Assembly: GCA_949358305.1 (NCBI GenBank)
Contig: OX442314.1
Location: forward strand, 26,397,118-26,461,117
Reading direction: 5' to 3'
Length of the DNA stretch: 64,000 nucleotides
DNA from: Strigamia acuminata
Taxonomy: Eukaryota; Arthropoda; Chilopoda; Geophilomorpha; Linotaeniidae
The notes below the pieces were generated by a model. The model had not been told where the DNA came from, did no database searches, and worked only from the letters and a program-made list of their open reading frames with translations. Both the position numbers and the translations under genes were made by a program. Position 1 is the first letter of the stretch. The number at the start of each line of letters is the position of its first letter. Below are positions 9,145 to 19,642 of this stretch, piece by piece.

Positions 9145-12100
9145 ATGTCTCTAGAAGAGCCTGCAGGACGTTTGGCACGGTGGCAGCTCGAATTGATGGC
9201 TTATACGTTTGAAATCCAATATATTAAAGGACCATTGAATGTGTTGGCTGACGCGTTGTCCCGAGCTCCTGTCTGTACGCCCGAAGAGGACAACACTGAG
9301 GGTGAAGATGACGACTTGTTAGCGTACTGTCCTTCGCCTTATCGACATTGGAGGCTGGGGAGACCTAATCAGCTTCCCACGTCTGAGATCGTCGAAAACG
9401 AAAGAATAATTAATTTCTGGTCGCATGCTTACGATCCTCCGGAAACCGAATCTAAGGAGAAAATACATCTCATGATGACTCAAGAATTCGGATTTCCATC
9501 ATCAAACGTCCTGGTGCATGCTTTTGCAGCTAATGTAGTGAAGAAATTAGAATGCGAGCCGCCTACAAGAGAAGAAATTATTGTTGGGCAAAAACAAGAT
9601 AAAGAATGCCAAAAAATCCGAAATTTCCTGTTCAATGGCTGTTACCCTCCTGAACTTAAACACGCAATGAGTAAGAGACGTTTTAAACGAAAAGCGTCTG
9701 CTTATCTAATTGAAGAGGATTTACTTCTAAAATTCCACCCAACATTGACGGATGAGCTAGGAGAGAACGGAAGAGCGTTGAAAGTGGTTGTACCAGAAAA
9801 TTTGGTTTATCGAGTCATCTGGACAGCTCATGGACACCCGTTGTCTGGGCATAGCGGCATTACTAGAACGGTGTATCGAGCTAGAAGAATCTACGCATGG
9901 CCGACGATGAAACGAGATATCACTCGCTTTATCAAACATTGTCAACGCTGCCAAGCTTGCAAGCCAAGGCAAAAATTAGAAATTGAAGCAGCTCAAATGG
10001 GTCCTTATGCTCCCTTTGACTGTTTAAGTGCTGATCTCATGGGCCCAAAACCTAAAACTCCAAGGAGTAACACTCACATACTCGTAATAATCGATGTGGC
10101 TACCAAATGGCCGGAGATGCGGCCAATGTCGAAACCAACTTCAGCTAAAATAGCTGATTGTATTTATAATTTATCACTGCAATTTGGCTTTCCACGCAAA
10201 ATACTGTCTGATAATGGCTCACAATTTAGGTCACAAGTATATCAGAAGTTTTGCGAGAAATTTAAAATGTTGCCGGCCTATACATCGCCATATCATCCAC
10301 AAGCTAATCCAGTGGAAAGAACCAACAGAGATATTAAATATTTAATTGCTTTATACACGGATGTTCACACCCGTTGGGATGAATATTTACGAGAATTTGC
10401 CGTTAGTCTGCAAACTACAGTCGCAGCCGGAAGAGAATTCTCACCGGCTTATCTAAATTTCGGCAGAGAACTTAGAGTGCCGTGGGATCCGCGCTTGCCA
10501 GATGAAGTCCTTGTGGTGGATCCGAAAAACCCTCATTTACATTCATCAACTAGAAAAAGTGCTAGCAAGCACATATCAACATATGATGTCACATGTATTC
10601 GACCTACAAAAACGAGTACAAGAGCACCAATTAGAAAAGAAGTAACCGGGATTTTTAGAGGAGAATTATCTGCCGAAGTACGACGTTTGCGGCAACCTGG
10701 CCAGACTTGGGAGGATGTAAGACAAGAATTCTCCGATGCCATTGCCGCTCACTGGGGCTGTAGATGTAGAATCTGCGCACGGCTAACAATAGCCGACCCC
10801 GTTTCATGGAACTTGAGATTGGACCCGCCATCACCATTGAGATCCAGAATGCTTTTTTCCTGGCTCTTTCCCACGGAGGAGGAAGACATTGACTTTCATG
10901 GCTTTTTCCGAATCCCACATTCTGAGCGTAACGCTTATTTAGACGCCATCTGGGAGAAATTAAAAGCCCGGAAAGAGGAAACCATGCGGAAGCTACAAGA
11001 GGAACAAGCGTGGTGGGCTGACCGTCGTAAGCACTACGACTTATCCGAACTTGCCGACTCACAATACGAAATGCACATTTTGGGATTGGCCGGACACTTC
11101 GGCCACGCTCGTGCCCGATTCCGTGACTGGGAACGCCAAAAGGACGCATATCACAACCAAGAGCGCACAGACAAGCGTGAACGGTCAAGTTCAATGGCGT
11201 CAAACGAACCACGTGCCAAGATGACCCGTGGTAATCACCACAATACGGCTTCAAGAGCCGTTGATAATGTTTTGGAAGCCAGAGTTTCAAGATGGGACAC
11301 GGCTTGTCGATTTCCTGGAGGAGTGGATCCATACGCCGCTCGCCCGGGAACAAGACCAGATTTGCTTCGTGCCAACGGCCGTCTTAAGCATCGAGCGGGC
11401 CGACAAAACCGTGAAAAGTTAGAGCGCGAACGCCTGGCCCTGATTCCACCACCGCCCAAGAAAGATGAACTGCCTGGTCGATGGGATCGCGAAGTGGAAG
11501 AGCATTCCATGCAAGTCACCCTTCGCAAGAAAGCAGCGTTAGATCAACAGCAAGCTGAATGGGACGCCTGTTTCCAATCGCCCACTGCAGAAGAACCAAC
11601 GATAGGATCCAATGAGACTTTGATGCTAAATACACCAACATCGGTGTCCGCTTTAGAGGAAGGAAGTTCTGCGGAAGTCCGTGTCGTTGACAGAAGCTAC
11701 CGAATTTCACCTCCGTCCACGGCCGACAACACGGCCTGCGAATGGAAGAGTCTTCCAATTGTGCAAAACTTGACCGCAAAGCCTAGTCACCGGCCAATCG
11801 AAGGGCCGATCCCCGTTGAGTGTAGAGAATTTACGGATTCGATCAACCCGGACCCAAGCCTTCCAGAACCACGACTTCCAACGAGAAAGTTCGGGATGGT
11901 GTCTCAGGTCCCGAAGAAGGGATTTGATCAAAACTACGAAGCCATGTGGCAAGGATGTTGTGAAGCACCGCTCGAAACTCAGGAGATTGAGTTGTCTGAC
12001 ATGGATTTGTACCAGATTGCCCAGGTTTCTGAGGGACTGAAAGGTTGTCGTCACGTCGCCGGCTTACTGAATCGAATGGAGCCGACGGGACCCGACGACC

Positions 12101-12495
12101 CACGTTTAACTGATTTACAGCGGCAGCTAGTGCCGAGTTATCGGAGAATCCTGTTTCCTGGGGTGTTTGACAGTCCAAGACCAGGCTTCGCTGCTACAAC
12201 GTGCCTAAGAACGGCCGCCATGGCCGTCAAACCCCAGTTCCTAGAATGTTGGCGATCCATCCAACTTGACCCACCCACGATGTGTAGTGAACTAATGCGC
12301 CAAGTTGCTGTCGTTGGCGAGAACCCGGCCGCATCGGCCATCCGTCTCCGACGTGAATGGGACATGCGCAAAATCACCTACCAGCAGGAATTGAAAACGA
12401 TTCGACCGGCAGGAATGCCGCCAAGAGACCAGACATCCCAAAGAAAGATGCCAGAGGCCACTTACACGCCAACTGCTGCCGCGATCGAGAGCTAA
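9145..12495 (+). CDS. Pol of element 1, part 2: RNase H end, integrase, and a ~690-residue unrecognised extension
   Basis: The frame opens with the end of RNase H (ADALSRAP). Then come the integrase HHCC zinc finger (HGHPLSGHSG to CQRCQACK, about 225-272) and the catalytic core with DLMGPKP (about 297), SDNGSQF (about 354) and VERTNRD (about 390). The usual GPY/F module that follows the core is not visible. Instead the frame stays open for about 690 more residues: a Cys pair region (WGCRCRICARLT), a Trp/Glu/Arg-rich probable helical stretch (EKLKARKEETMRKLQEEQ), and a Pro-rich tail. I recognise no domain there. It could be an accessory protein fused to integrase, possibly through an internal deletion. 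Confidence 0.8.
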   Translation: MSLEEPAGRLARWQLELMAYTFEIQYIKGPLNVLADALSRAPVCTPEEDNTEGEDDDLLAYCPSPYRHWRLGRPNQLPTSEIVENERIINFWSHAYDPPETESKEKIHLMMTQEFGFPSSNVLVHAFAANVVKKLECEPPTREEIIVGQKQDKECQKIRNFLFNGCYPPELKHAMSKRRFKRKASAYLIEEDLLLKFHPTLTDELGENGRALKVVVPENLVYRVIWTAHGHPLSGHSGITRTVYRARRIYAWPTMKRDITRFIKHCQRCQACKPRQKLEIEAAQMGPYAPFDCLSADLMGPKPKTPRSNTHILVIIDVATKWPEMRPMSKPTSAKIADCIYNLSLQFGFPRKILSDNGSQFRSQVYQKFCEKFKMLPAYTSPYHPQANPVERTNRDIKYLIALYTDVHTRWDEYLREFAVSLQTTVAAGREFSPAYLNFGRELRVPWDPRLPDEVLVVDPKNPHLHSSTRKSASKHISTYDVTCIRPTKTSTRAPIRKEVTGIFRGELSAEVRRLRQPGQTWEDVRQEFSDAIAAHWGCRCRICARLTIADPVSWNLRLDPPSPLRSRMLFSWLFPTEEEDIDFHGFFRIPHSERNAYLDAIWEKLKARKEETMRKLQEEQAWWADRRKHYDLSELADSQYEMHILGLAGHFGHARARFRDWERQKDAYHNQERTDKRERSSSMASNEPRAKMTRGNHHNTASRAVDNVLEARVSRWDTACRFPGGVDPYAARPGTRPDLLRANGRLKHRAGRQNREKLERERLALIPPPPKKDELPGRWDREVEEHSMQVTLRKKAALDQQQAEWDACFQSPTAEEPTIGSNETLMLNTPTSVSALEEGSSAEVRVVDRSYRISPPSTADNTACEWKSLPIVQNLTAKPSHRPIEGPIPVECREFTDSINPDPSLPEPRLPTRKFGMVSQVPKKGFDQNYEAMWQGCCEAPLETQEIELSDMDLYQIAQVSEGLKGCRHVAGLLNRMEPTGPDDPRLTDLQRQLVPSYRRILFPGVFDSPRPGFAATTCLRTAAMAVKPQFLECWRSIQLDPPTMCSELMRQVAVVGENPAASAIRLRREWDMRKITYQQELKTIRPAGMPPRDQTSQRKMPEATYTPTAAAIES

Positions 12496-12540
12496 GCTAC
12501 TGCCCAAACCACGACTGACCAGTCCAATGGTCATGTCGCC

Positions 12541-13272
12541 ATGGAGATTGAAAACTTCGACGATCCCAGACCAGGACCAAGTCGAGGTCGAGCTGCGGCA
12601 TCAAGTTCAACCACGTTTTTCGCACACGTCGAAAATACCAATTCCGGGGCGTGACCCAAAACTCGGCCGAAACCGCGCGGAGCTTTGATCCTCCGGCCAG
12701 GGGGCCGATCCTGTTATGTAAAACGACCAGACGAATCGTCTGCGGCACCTAGACCGCCGACACCTCCAAGGAGCGTTCATTCGCCTATTCGTGCACCCAC
12801 ACCATCGCCCGAAAAAGACGATCCAAAGATGCAGATTCAACCGGCGGTAGGAGCTGCCGAAACCAAGAAGCAAGAGAGCAGCCCAATCTACATTAAGCTG
12901 CGAAGGACTTACCCAAGACTTGAGATGCATCCGCATACAAGGATTTTGCTCAAGCACAATGTGGAGCTGTGCCACCACGTGTTCAATTGGCTCGAGCGGA
13001 AGATAAGGAAGAAAAGGCCGTGGATGTTGCATCAACGGCTGATCCGAGCTCGTCGACGCCCGTCCCACCCTCAAGAATTTTTCGAGATGGCTTTTGGAGA
13101 TGACGCCTTATCCAGACTTATCCGCAGTGTGTGGATACACGTAAACCCCGGCCTTTCCTCAGGGCCGAATACGGGGCAACCGTTCATAAATATTAACGAG
13201 AGCGGGAATCCCTTGTCCGACGAAACGGACATGATGTCATTAGACTTGCCGTCGCCTAAAACACCCGAGTAG
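12541..13272 (+). pseudogene. Third ORF of element 1, interrupted by one stop
   Basis: From the ATG at 12541 the frame runs to a TGA at 12652-12654, then stays open in the same frame to 13272 (about 243 codons in all). The second part is Pro-rich (PPTPPRSVHSPIRAP), then a more structured basic region (YIKLRRTYPRLEMHPHTRIL) and an acidic end. There is no signal peptide or membrane segment, so it does not look like an envelope protein. I do not recognise it. The internal stop may be a recent mutation in this copy. Confidence 0.5.
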
Positions 13273-13510
13273 GCCGATTGTGGCCAGAAAACAGACACAA
13301 ATCCGGTTGTTTCCAAAAAATAAGTCTTTTCTGGAAACGTTTACTTTCATATGTATCATTCTATTCAATAGATTAATCACCAATGTTTTCCTTAATGCAT
13401 GTACTCTCTTTTATATAAAATAAATTCGAACCAGCACTATAGCGAACTTAGAAAGAAATTTTGTCATGTTGTAATTAACTAAGAAACAAACAAAAAATTG
13501 TAAAAGTTAA

Positions 13511-13521
13511 TTGGGGGGAAG
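13511..13521 (+). promoter_or_regulatory. Polypurine tract of element 1
   Basis: TTGGGGGGAAG lies directly before the 3' LTR; it is the expected primer site for plus-strand DNA synthesis. Confidence 0.75.
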
Positions 13522-14702
13522 TGTTGCGATCTCAAATGTTCGCTTCATTTGTGGTGAAATTGTTCTGCCACGTTGCTAAGATATTATTTATATTTTAACC
13601 ATAATTATTAGAATTGTGTTTTTTGCCGTGCACCTGTTGCGCTTTTGGGCAATTGGCCCAGAAGCTGTAACGGCTGCCCTGGTATTTTGAGCCCTGGATT
13701 GGGGCGTTGCTAAGTCAATCCCCAAATTTTGCACCGTTGCTAGGGCTGAAGCGTGCCTTGGCACACGCCACGCCTGCGCACTGGCCGTTTTCCGGCCATA
13801 TCCCGAGCAATAATTCGAATTATTACTCACTCTTTGCATCACACTCATACCGTTCACACCGACACAGCTTTGTTCACTAACCAAAAACACTGTTTTGTCC
13901 GTGATCCGTGAGTCTTGCCAAGTTTCACCTCGATTTGTTTGAACCAACGTTCAAACGAATCACTTTCCGAGCCGCGAAGACGACGCACGACGGCCCAAAC
14001 CACCGTCGTTCCCGCCGCCGCCCGAAGACCAACGCGCCCACGCCGTTGAAGATCGACGCCAGCCAGCCGCCGAGGATTGCAGAGCCACCGTCGCCGCTCC
14101 TCGACCTGTTGACGACGATTCCGATTCAGATTGTAGCGGATCTCCAGTCAGGTTTTAACGATCGGCGGTACCCGCCGTTTGACTACTTGTCTTCAACGGA
14201 AATCTCCCGTTGCAATCTAGGGTTTAACCTAAGATTTCCCGTATTGTCAGGCTTAACAGCCGGACCACTTTGTGAAGTCTTTTGGCTTCACGCTTCCTTT
14301 CCCACTTCGCAGAGTTTGCGCGGCGTCGAGTCGCCATTTCTGCATTGCTTTTTCCCGCCCGAAGGAGACCCGCGCTGTTTCGAGCACGTCGCCTTCTACG
14401 CCGACGATATTATCCTCATAGAACCCATCTTATTAACCATTTCATCAATCGAATCTGTAATTAACGCACAATAAATTGATTAACTGTTTGATTTAAAATA
14501 ACTAAACTAGCCTTTATTCGAGATCAAATCCCTAGACACCGAGTTAACGGCTAACCCACCCGATAGAAGACCTATAAACGGCATTCAACTGCTTTCCACA
14601 GGTGAACGCCGGGATCTCTTGCAAATTAGAAAATCCCATAGTGACTAAATATAAATTTAGTGTTGTTGTAAAAATTCAATTGGAACCGTCAGGAACGCGA
14701 CA
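13522..14702 (+). repeat. 3' LTR of element 1
   Basis: 1,181 bp, the same ends as the 5' LTR at a constant offset of 10,519, with about four substitutions seen. It is followed by the AAGT target duplication. Confidence 0.92.
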
Positions 14703-14815
14703 AAGTCTTATATTCAAAACTGAAGCAGCCATAAAAAAATACAGCGATGTCTTGACCACTCGTGTATGTTTTCTTTCTGAAAACATATAAATAATTCATT
14801 ACAGAAGCCACACAC

Positions 14816-15125
14816 CTCTTTAAAATACTTCATTAGGGCCATATTCATTGATAGCTTCTGAGTGTCCCATAAATTTGTTAGCGACGATAGTGCCTTTGAA
14901 GAATTCAGTAAATCAATAAAATGAACATTGCAATGGTCTTTCTTTATCTTTTTTGCATATCTTATCCGTAATGAAGTCAGCTTTTGGCTATCTCCACAAG
15001 CAATTACATCGGGCATGTACAGAGTGCTATTTTCCACAACCGACACAACTATTTTTGTAGGTTCACTGAAGTACAGTTGTACTTTCATCACCGCCACAGT
15101 AGTTGCAATTACAGTGCTTGCAACT
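14816..15125 (-). CDS. Copy A exon 6, 3' part: third TM and start of second ectodomain
   Basis: This is the other side of the element 2 insertion. Reading resumes in frame after one copy of AACT is removed: the third TM completes (ASTVIATTVAVMKVQLYF) and is followed by SEPTKIVVSVVENSTLYMPD, the position of the fPavTiC signature after TM1 in DEG/ENaC proteins. It ends at the donor GTGTGT just below 14816. Copy B retains the same stretch uninterrupted at 42693-41865, which confirms the join. Confidence 0.75.
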
Positions 15126-16715
15126 TGTGACGGTTACACTGTCATGCACTTTGTTAGTATAGGACGATTACTTCACCAATAGATGGCGCTGATGCGTTTT
15201 AGCGGTAAATTCAAATTTCGACAATTTTTGAGTGAATAAAATATAAATTACTATTTATATTTTATTCCACTGCAACTTTAGACACTTTTAAATACTTTTG
15301 GATGTTCAAATGCTAGTTGATTTATTTGTCACATAATTCTATTGAATTATGTGCAAACTCTACACCTGGTGAAGTCACCCCCCATCACCCACTGTGAGTT
15401 GGACTCCTTTTGGATTATAGTCAAAGGGACTTAATCCAAAATGTGTCCTGCGTATCCAGTTCCTGTTTTGGACCTAGTAGAAGACTATGTCCTGAGTATC
15501 CACTTCCTATGACCTAGGATTGGATGGATTTGACTGCCCAGTGATCCCATTGGATCACTGAACAGCTATTCTCCTCACCGAGTATATATCCCCCTGCAAA
15601 ACGGATATAGCTCGCTCTTGTTCTGTTTTTGTTTGATACTGATATTACTTGAGCACATATTATACTTCTCTGCGTTCCGACAATCCGTTGTAGAAATACT
15701 TTGTATTTAGTGTAAGTATCTAGAGTGGGTAGAAGACTCACAGACACACTGCCCGCCTCTTCATGCCAACATTCCGTTGTAGAAATGTTGTAACTAGAGT
15801 GAGTAATTCACAGACACATTTAAGTGTAGTATCTAGAGTGGGGTACAACCCACAGACGCACTCCCTCCAGCTTCATGCCAACATTCCGTTGTAGAGTGCA
15901 GAATCTAGAGTGGAGTAAAATTCACAGACGCATTGGTAATGTAGAATCTAGAGTGGAGTATTTATATTTCACAGACGCATTATCAGAGTAATCGACGCGG
16001 AGTAATTTCCCGGTTACTCTCCCGCCAGCCAGGACCGAGTGGAGTAATTTCCCGGCGATGGATAACCTTTCCTGCGAGATATTTCGATTCAATTCGTTAT
16101 TGGTTTGACGGAACATTTAAGTCTAACTTAGATGTTGATTGCACTCGGGGCAAAAAATAGCTCGGCGCTATTTTAATATATTTTACTTATTTTCATAGTT
16201 TTAGTTAAGTTTGTGACTCTAAAATATCATGATTAATTCCATAGAATTAATATGAATATTTATTCTCACATTGTTACATCTCGCGGTAATTATTGATTAC
16301 AACAATTATCTGCGATGCGATGTGTGTGACGATACAGAAAAGTCAACCGCACCTCTCGGATATAACCCACCCAGCCTAACCATTTACACGCCTTTTAGAA
16401 CCAAACCCCGGACCATTTAGAAGCCAAAGCCATTCATAGATGACATCTTTTACGTCACAGCAATAAGACCGTTACAAATTCTTATTGCATGACTGAAGCC
16501 TTCAAATGATATTATTTCAGGGCTTTTGCCAAACAACTGTATAGTTTAACTTCTCGTCATTTTAGCCACTTGTAGGCATAGTATTTATATAAGGTTCAAA
16601 CCGGAATAAATGTTATATGTTTTGAGAAAACATCAGGTTTGCATATTTTACATTTTCACACAGATAGTTCACACTTTAGTTTAGCAATTGCTATCTCCAG
16701 AAGGTAATCGTCACA
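15126..16715 (+). repeat. 5' LTR of element 2, with internal repeated units
   Basis: Starts TGTGACGGTT, ends ATCGTCACA. It holds a TATATAT box at 15584-15590 with an 8+8 inverted repeat AGTGATCC/GGATCACT 24 bases upstream (15541-15560). Five spaced copies of a unit of the form CTAGAGTGG...CACAGACGCA lie between about 15718 and 15982, and three of AACATTCCGTTGTAGA. AATAAA is at 16605-16610. Confidence 0.92.
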
Positions 16716-16717
16716 CG

Positions 16718-16735
16718 TGGAGGTTCTACCGAGAT
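16718..16735 (+). promoter_or_regulatory. Primer binding site, tRNA-Gln-like
   Basis: TGGAGGTTCTACCGAGAT begins two bases after the LTR and matches the complement of the tRNA-Gln 3' end as I remember it, with one mismatch. Confidence 0.7.
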
Positions 16736-17593
16736 AGGTTGCATTTTATCGAAGTGAACTCTGTGATCAAAGTGTAAATTGAAAAATGAATTTTCTTGAT
16801 TATTTTATATAGATATTATAATTAGAAAATTTCCGATTTTTCTCTATAGATTTACTGTGAAATATCCATTTGTTTTCAAAAAAATTCTCATTATCTTTTG
16901 GAAATATCTGAATTCGAATTTTTGGATTATTTTGAAAAAAAACTCATTATAATTTCGAATCTCTTACGAAAAATCTATTATGATTTTATTGAGTTTCCCA
17001 GAATATTCAGCTATATTCTGGAAAATTTCGAAACCTTGAATTTTGATCAAAAAACGAATTTGACTAGAAATCCTGCTGACTGAAAAATAAAAAGTTAAAG
17101 TATTTTATTTTGCTGGTTAAAAACTTGACCAAGTTTCTATTGTTCTGTTTTCAATGTTTTTGATTATTATTTTAATCTTTAACAAAGTAAAGAATGTGAC
17201 AAAGAGAACCACTCACGATGCAGCTCGGAGTAGGTCATCCAGATGTGACATTGTTGAGAATTTCGGATTAGAAATTATCAGGAATTTTTCAACATCGCCA
17301 ATCACAGCAGACTGTCTTGACAAAGGAGATTTTCCGGAAGCTAGTTTGACAACCAATATTCAGCCACACTTGCTTTTCGACAGTGCGACCATCCAGTTGT
17401 GCCTTTGTGACCAGTGCCCGTTTGGACCATTCTTGACCACGCAATAGGACAGTTTTTCCGAAGCCACTTCAGTTTCAGCAGCTAAGGTTGTATTTTTTCA
17501 AATTATTTCTTAGTTTAATATTAAGCGTGTTACATTTACGCTAGTTCAGTTAAAGTTTATTTTTTCTTTTGTACGTGTATTTCTTTGAGTATT
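16736..17593 (+). other. Untranslated leader of element 2
   Basis: About 860 bases between the primer site and gag. A 97-codon open stretch at 17154-17447 has no recognisable content and precedes gag; I treat it as leader. The packaging signal would be expected here by analogy, but I cannot point to one. Confidence 0.5.
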
Positions 17594-19642
17594 ATGGCCC
17601 GTAGACCTGTAAGAGTTCGTGGAACACGAGGAAATCGTGGAGCACGACGACGTGGTGGTATGTGTGAAACACCAAGAGGAATTGTGGAGTCTGATCTAGA
17701 AAGCCAGGGGGAAGAAAATGTTCCTAGAGACGTTTCCAACCCAGGTAGTTCTCGAACGGATCCACTATCAGTCCCACATGATTTAGAAGTTTACTGTCGC
17801 CATTACCAATTGGAAGTGACGCAGTTTTCCTCTTTGTGTGAAGCTCAACAATACACGGCGAATAATCATCACGAGAGAAATCGTGTAATTACTCCCGATG
17901 TAGTTGTAACCAACGAACAAAGTGTTTCTGTAGATCGAACTGGCCCTCGTTCGCCGGCCACATATCGCTACCAGCAATTGCCTGGATGGCGAATGAATGT
18001 TGCTCGTGACGACAATGGGCAGTTAAATTCTTCACTATCTGTTCAACCTTTGATTCAGTTACCAACTAGTTCTTGGCGATCGAATTCGGCCGAAAGAATG
18101 GGAAATTCCGGACAAAGAAATATTTCTGCGCCAATTTCCCGAAATTTACCAAGTGCGACGGCTGTAAATAATATTTTACCCGCTCCCACTGGGAATTTGA
18201 ATGATTCTTTCAGAGTTCCACAGCCTCGAACTAATCTGTCGGTCCAACCAAGGGGGAGAAATGAAAATTATCAAAATTTTCAATCTCACACCCAATCTGA
18301 TGGAGATTTTAGGAATTATAGAAATTCCCGCTCTCAAGGTGGACGAGCTCCGCCGAGAAATCAACGATTTCCCGGAGCTCCTGGTGATCCGCGTGACTCC
18401 GATCCTAACTCGAGTAGTGACGAATCTCACGCTGGTGGAGGGGGAAATTATAACAATAATTTCCACCGACGTAATAATTCTCGTTCTCCACCGCCACCTG
18501 ATAGACATCAAAATTTTCAAGGAGAGCCAAATCCGCCACCCAGAGACCAAGGAAGTCGGTCTACACCCAATTCGAACTCTGCTTCTAATTTGTCGGACGA
18601 AAATGTAAAACAAATTATTCAGGGTTTAGTTGGTCAAATCCGAAGCCCGAGTAATCCCAGTCAGAATTTTGGAAAAGGAATCGAGATTCCTATTTTTGAC
18701 GGGAAACAGACAGAGGTTGCGCGATTCCTTGAAATCGTCAAAGCTGTCGCACTCGGGAAAGGCATCCCTTTAGACGACATGGTACACACTGCTGTACCTG
18801 GACGACTATTAGGCCATGCACAACGTTGGTTCCATAAGCAACGCCATACTTTTAACAGTTGGCGAACTTTCGAAGCCTCTTTTCTCGATTGTTTCGACCT
18901 CGTTCCACTTACAAGAGAAAGGCGACTTCTTAATGTAAAACAACGAGCCGACGAGTCACTTTATAGTTTTCTTCTGCGTTATACGCAAGAACAAGGTGAA
19001 GTGCCGCCAGGTGATAAAACTGGACGTGCGCAATTATTCGACAATTTAACTCAAGAAAGTTTCACGGCGTTATGTACACAAGGAATGTATGGTAACTTTA
19101 CAGTAGATGACATTCTACAATATGTAGGAGCAAATCGCTCTAAGTTTGAAAGTTCTCAACTTGCAGCAAAATTGGAGTACGATAATCGAGAGAATCATCC
19201 TACTCCCAAACTTCACGAAAAATCTAAGATTTTTCCATCTAAAACTTCACTACGTTTAACGCAAACTCAAGATGAAGTTGAAAATGAAGACGAGTCGGAA
19301 AATGACGACTCAACTGACGATGGTTCAATGGAGCGATTATTTGCCGCCCAGTATGAAAAGACTACTGGAAAATGCTTTTTCTGTCACGAGCCTGGACATT
19401 TTAAAAGAGAATGTCCCGCCCTTGCCAAAAAATTAGCAGGGAAAACAGACTCGTTAAATTCAAATAAAAGATTTAACCACTCTGCTCCCAACCCCGAGTT
19501 TAAACGACCCAAACAAAATTGGGTTACGTCAGAAACTTTAGACTCCAAATTTACTGACTTCCAGAAAAACATGGTTGACCTGTTAATTAAGCATTTACCA
19601 GCAGCCACTGAGTCAGTCACTCCCGACGAGACAAAAAACTGA
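17594..19642 (+). CDS. gag: Gag polyprotein of element 2
   Basis: About 682 residues from the ATG at 17594 (MARRPVRVRGTRG). Very Arg-rich N-terminus; a Gln/Asn/Pro/Arg-rich disordered half; capsid-like helical part near 360-500 (GIEIPIFDGKQTEVARFLE); an acidic stretch; then one CCHC knuckle, CFFCHEPGHFKRECP, near 594-608. The stop at 19640-19642 comes directly after a slippery heptamer, so Gag-Pol is probably made by -1 frameshifting. No breaks seen. Confidence 0.88.
   Translation: MARRPVRVRGTRGNRGARRRGGMCETPRGIVESDLESQGEENVPRDVSNPGSSRTDPLSVPHDLEVYCRHYQLEVTQFSSLCEAQQYTANNHHERNRVITPDVVVTNEQSVSVDRTGPRSPATYRYQQLPGWRMNVARDDNGQLNSSLSVQPLIQLPTSSWRSNSAERMGNSGQRNISAPISRNLPSATAVNNILPAPTGNLNDSFRVPQPRTNLSVQPRGRNENYQNFQSHTQSDGDFRNYRNSRSQGGRAPPRNQRFPGAPGDPRDSDPNSSSDESHAGGGGNYNNNFHRRNNSRSPPPPDRHQNFQGEPNPPPRDQGSRSTPNSNSASNLSDENVKQIIQGLVGQIRSPSNPSQNFGKGIEIPIFDGKQTEVARFLEIVKAVALGKGIPLDDMVHTAVPGRLLGHAQRWFHKQRHTFNSWRTFEASFLDCFDLVPLTRERRLLNVKQRADESLYSFLLRYTQEQGEVPPGDKTGRAQLFDNLTQESFTALCTQGMYGNFTVDDILQYVGANRSKFESSQLAAKLEYDNRENHPTPKLHEKSKIFPSKTSLRLTQTQDEVENEDESENDDSTDDGSMERLFAAQYEKTTGKCFFCHEPGHFKRECPALAKKLAGKTDSLNSNKRFNHSAPNPEFKRPKQNWVTSETLDSKFTDFQKNMVDLLIKHLPAATESVTPDETKN

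Larger units (their letters stand above)
3003..14702 (+). mobile_element. Gypsy-type LTR retrotransposon (element 1), 11.7 kb
   Basis: The two 1,181-bp LTRs (3003-4183 and 13522-14702) differ at about four positions by eye, so the insertion is young. Ends are TG...CA, with the 4-bp target duplication AAGT at 2999-3002 and 14703-14706. Internal order is PBS, gag, protease-RT-RNase H, integrase with a long extension, and a small third ORF. That order (RT before integrase) and the motifs place it in Ty3/Gypsy. It sits in intron 6 of DEG/ENaC copy A, in the opposite orientation. The copy is not intact: pol is broken in RNase H near 9130 and ORF3 has an internal stop. Confidence 0.92.

Noticed and set aside
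10655-11353. 232-codon antisense frame in element 1
   Set aside because: Shadow of the GC-rich pol extension on the other strand; no domain and no start context.
17154-17447. 97-codon frame in the leader of element 2
   Set aside because: No family resemblance, AT-biased, and positioned where an untranslated leader is expected.
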